From positions 42,679,166-42,743,165 of the forward strand of contig CM029609.1 of the NCBI GenBank assembly GCA_017311315.1: a stretch of 64,000 nt of DNA, read 5' to 3'. The DNA comes from Dendrocalamus latiflorus. Taxonomy: Eukaryota > Streptophyta > Magnoliopsida > Poales > Poaceae. A program made the translations under genes and the position numbers. Below, one piece after another: positions 61,428 through 64,000 of this stretch; position 1 is the first letter of the stretch; each line of letters starts with the position of its first letter. The notes under the pieces are model-generated. The model ran no database searches. It had not been told where the DNA came from and saw only the letters and a program-made list of their open reading frames with translations.

Positions 61428-62655
61428 CTTATATCAGTGATATACAATGGCATTTTTCTACTCGGGTTATCTGTGCGACGGTGGTTGTGCATATCATGAA
61501 CCGCGAACAGCATTTCATCGGGAATTCTGGAATACCGAAAAGATTTACGAATTGCCCAACTGGTGGCAAGTGGCGTGGCAACTAGCTAGTGGACCTAGTG
61601 TGGCACCCGGTTTATCTGAACAGCTCCAAAGACACCCATTCGCACTACCTAAGTACATGTTTCATGTGTTACTATGTACTTTCTCGAAAACTTATGGACA
61701 TAGAATTTTGTTGGAAAACTATCAAGGAGATGAGAGCAAAGAAACTTAAAAGCAGGGGCCAAACAGAGAGTGGGATGTGTAATATTCCGGTCAAATGATG
61801 GGAGGCCAAGAGGAGCTGCAGATGCTTCCCAATCCTGTAGGGTACTTTGGAATGTACTTGGAAGTCCTGCAACTCTGATTGGAAAAGCAGTAAAAGAAGG
61901 AAAAAATTGTATTAGGGCGCGTGAGAGAGGCACTCCCGCTCAATTCAATTGAAGTAATGTGACGGATTGCGACTACCAGTTGCACTGGCCTGCTCCCTGC
62001 TTAGCAGCATGTCGGCCGCTATGTTGACTACTGACATTGCATAAAGAGGGAAAATTCAAAGGCAAACAGCAAAAGATGTGGACTAAAATGAGAGTTTTTG
62101 CCACTTGAGAAGTACCGGAGAATAGCTTTCAGTAGGTCTTTGCTTAGATCCATCAACCTTGTATTCCATAGAAAAGAGACGGAAATCCTCGTTACGTGCA
62201 CGAAAAGATTTCCATGGGAGCTGGAAGCTGGAAGTGTGATATTTCATAAGAAACTTCTGCTGTGTAGACAGTTCTAAGGCCCTGCTCAAAAGGGTTTATT
62301 CTACAGATGAAAATGACACACCAATTGCTATGAGTTTTCATGAGAAGTTACCTGGATATACACAGCACGACCGATTCAGAATATGTTGATGATTAGAGAT
62401 GGAGGGTTGACCTCAAGTCGAGCAGCTGGACTCACAACAGGACAGCTACCGAACATTGGAGTTGTACATCACAAATGATACCCCAATATCACAGCTGAAA
62501 AGAACTGTAAAACAAAGTGTATAGTGACAAGTCAGCAATAGCCCAACAGGAACAAATGTGTACCTTTCTTCCCAGGTCAAGTGCCAGTCGGCACAGCCGC
62601 ACGATAAAGCTTGAGTCAGGCAGCTACTCTCAGCCACAATTCATTAGGGCTTTTC
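61428..62655. other. Intergenic DNA with one unexplained 100-codon frame
   Basis: The plus-strand frame 61447-61749 (MAFFYSGYLCDGGCAYHEPR start) has a natural-looking composition with aromatic clusters (LPNWWQVAWQLASGP) but matches nothing I know. It lies just after the solo LTR. The rest, to 62655, shows nothing recognisable. Confidence 0.35.
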
Positions 62656-62663
62656 TCCAGAAA

Positions 62664-62820
62664 CAGTGTTCCCCAAGGCAGCCGCCTAGCCAGTCTAGGT
62701 GGCGCCTAGGTGCCACCCTCTGGTTTCGCCCGCCTAGCCGATTTTTTCCGTCTAGACGGCAATTAGGCGCTAAGCGCCGGTCTAACATCCAACTAGCGTC
62801 TAGCACCTTGTTGAACACTG
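62664..62820. mobile_element. hAT-type MITE, 157 bp
   Basis: The ends CAGTGTTC and GAACACTG are perfect inverted repeats. The flanks TCCAGAAA (62656-62663) and TCCAGGAA (62821-62828) match at 7 of 8. The interior is rich in GGCGCCTAGG-type words. Confidence 0.88.
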
Positions 62821-62828
62821 TCCAGGAA

Positions 62829-63260
62829 TGGCTTCGCAGTAAATGATTCCACTGGAAATAAGCAGCAGACTGTAGATACAAACATCAAAGATTGACTGTG
62901 ATTCACACATCATAATGTCAAGTAGCATGAGGTTTCACATGTGAAGGAAGAACTTTCCTTGTGTCAACCTTGAAGATTATCAGGAATCCAGGATCGCCTA
63001 AACAAAAGAGCGAGTTATGAACATCAACTGACTGACAATGGTTCATACTCGATAATGTCAAGTGCCGAAAGCTCTCACATGCAAAGAATTTTCCTTCTAT
63101 CAAACTTTTAGGAATTTTCCTTCTATCAAAATTTTAGCAAGGCTTCATGTTGAATTTATGTGCATCAGTGCATTTACATACAATCACCACAAAGGCTCTG
63201 ATATACAGGTCAGTATTCATAAATTAGGCATACATACTTATTATCTCAATCACTCAATGT
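62829..63260. other. 3' flank of the HDAC-like gene with a diverged duplication
   Basis: Two segments near 62910 and 63052 share TAATGTCAAGT, TCTCACATG and AATTTTCCTT-type words, about 142 bp apart. No gene seen. Confidence 0.4.
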
Positions 63261-63883
63261 CTATTGTCTACACGGCAGGTACTCGGTACCTGAATCTATC
63301 AAGTCTTTCTTCAAGAGGTTGATTATTGAATCTGCTATAACTCGAAAGCTTGACTTCATATAGCCTCCTGAGGGGATAGAGATTCAGAGAGAGGACAAAA
63401 TGTGTCATTAGTGGCTGCTAGTCCCAAGACAGATGAACTCAAAGAATGAAGAGAATCTCCACCTGAGGTCAGCATGAGGAGAGGAACATTCTGATCTTTC
63501 GCAAATCTAAAGACTTTTTCATCTCGAATAGCCACACCCTCTGCGCTAACCTGGAATGTGGGGAAACATAATAATGAACATTGAACAGAATACAACCAGC
63601 CAGTGCATCATCAAAAAGCAGTGTAAGAACTATGGAGTACAGATCACTGTAAAGAAGTTCTTTTTTTTGGGGGGGGGGGGGGGGGGGTGCAAACTCCTTG
63701 TGCCAGCAAGTGACCAGCACAGTGGGAGCTGAATCATTACAAAAACAAAGTTCCCAACTCTGCAGGAGTTCTAGATGCCGAAGTCTGTGGAAAAATGTAT
63801 AGGTCCGAAAGGATCACCATCTGGGATGTCCGTTCCAGCATTATATACACTATCAATTGGGGCTGAAATCTACTTTTTGCTAG
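63261..63883 (-). pseudogene. Histone deacetylase HDA2/HDAC11-like (class IV), 3' end only; probably a pseudogene
   Basis: Three minus-strand exons are visible. Exon 63463-63550 reads VSAEGVAIRDEKVFRFAKDQ to LLMLTSG. It joins by GT-AG to 63367-63261, which reads GYMKSSFRVIADSIINLLKK and ends in a TAG. These match the C-terminal end of plant HDA2, a zinc-dependent deacetylase. Upstream, an exon from 63883 reads LAKSRFQPQLIVY and then, in another frame, NAGTDIPDGDPFG, so about two bases (a TA step near 63840) have been gained inside a highly conserved stretch. No donor is found after GDPFG. The catalytic core lies beyond the window. The two last exons alone are intact, so a split or recently dead gene is possible. 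Confidence 0.7.
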
Positions 63884-64000
63884 CTGCAAACGACCTTTTG
63901 TAAGGGAAATGCGAGGCCGAGGCATGACTTTGAAAAAAAAAAAATATGAACAGTGATTCCAGATCCATTTAGTTGGTAAATGAATATGGAATTTACTAGC

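Overview
This is a eukaryotic nuclear window from a flowering plant, almost certainly a grass (Poaceae). The evidence is GT-AG multi-exon genes, a GC-rich bHLH coding exon in an AT-rich background, and every major class of plant transposon packed and nested together. The exact species cannot be read from the sequence.

Host genes are few. (1) A complete 14-exon minus-strand gene at 11426-17025 encodes subunit B of the vacuolar H+-ATPase. My exon joins sum to 1464 nt, 487 residues plus stop, with no break. (2) A six-exon plus-strand bHLH transcription factor of the bHLH041-like type lies at 56160-59767 (565 residues). It is preceded by a TATA box and two tandemly duplicated short upstream ORFs. 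(3) The 3' end of an HDA2/HDAC11-like (class IV) histone deacetylase gene enters from the right edge on the minus strand (63261-63883). One of its exons appears frameshifted, so it may be a pseudogene.

The rest is mobile DNA. 1-3200 is a minus-strand gypsy-type element that keeps only a long gag-like ORF between its LTRs, inserted into the LTR of a plus-strand copia element (3201-about 5610) truncated after integrase. 6867-10500 is non-coding, retroelement-like DNA. 18117-26063 is a minus-strand copia element with both LTRs and a 5-bp target duplication, itself hit by a hAT-type element (20239-21332) and by a 2.1-kb solo LTR (23136-25233). 32589-36577 is a Mutator-like element with long inverted repeats and a perfect 9-bp target duplication. 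37531-46501 is a 9-kb CACTA element with a 3-bp target duplication, a TNP2-type transposase and a TNPA/Ulp1-protease gene, both broken. 48813-52949 is a PIF/Harbinger element with a Myb-like gene and a DDE transposase gene, both degraded. 60460-61422 is a solo LTR of the same family as the copia LTR at 3201-3526.

At least eight small hAT-type elements are delimited by 8-bp target duplications, perfect or nearly so, and several Tourist-like MITEs by 3-bp ones. Two insertions sit in V-ATPase introns and one in the last bHLH intron without disturbing splice sites. No CRISPR, rRNA or tRNA gene was seen.
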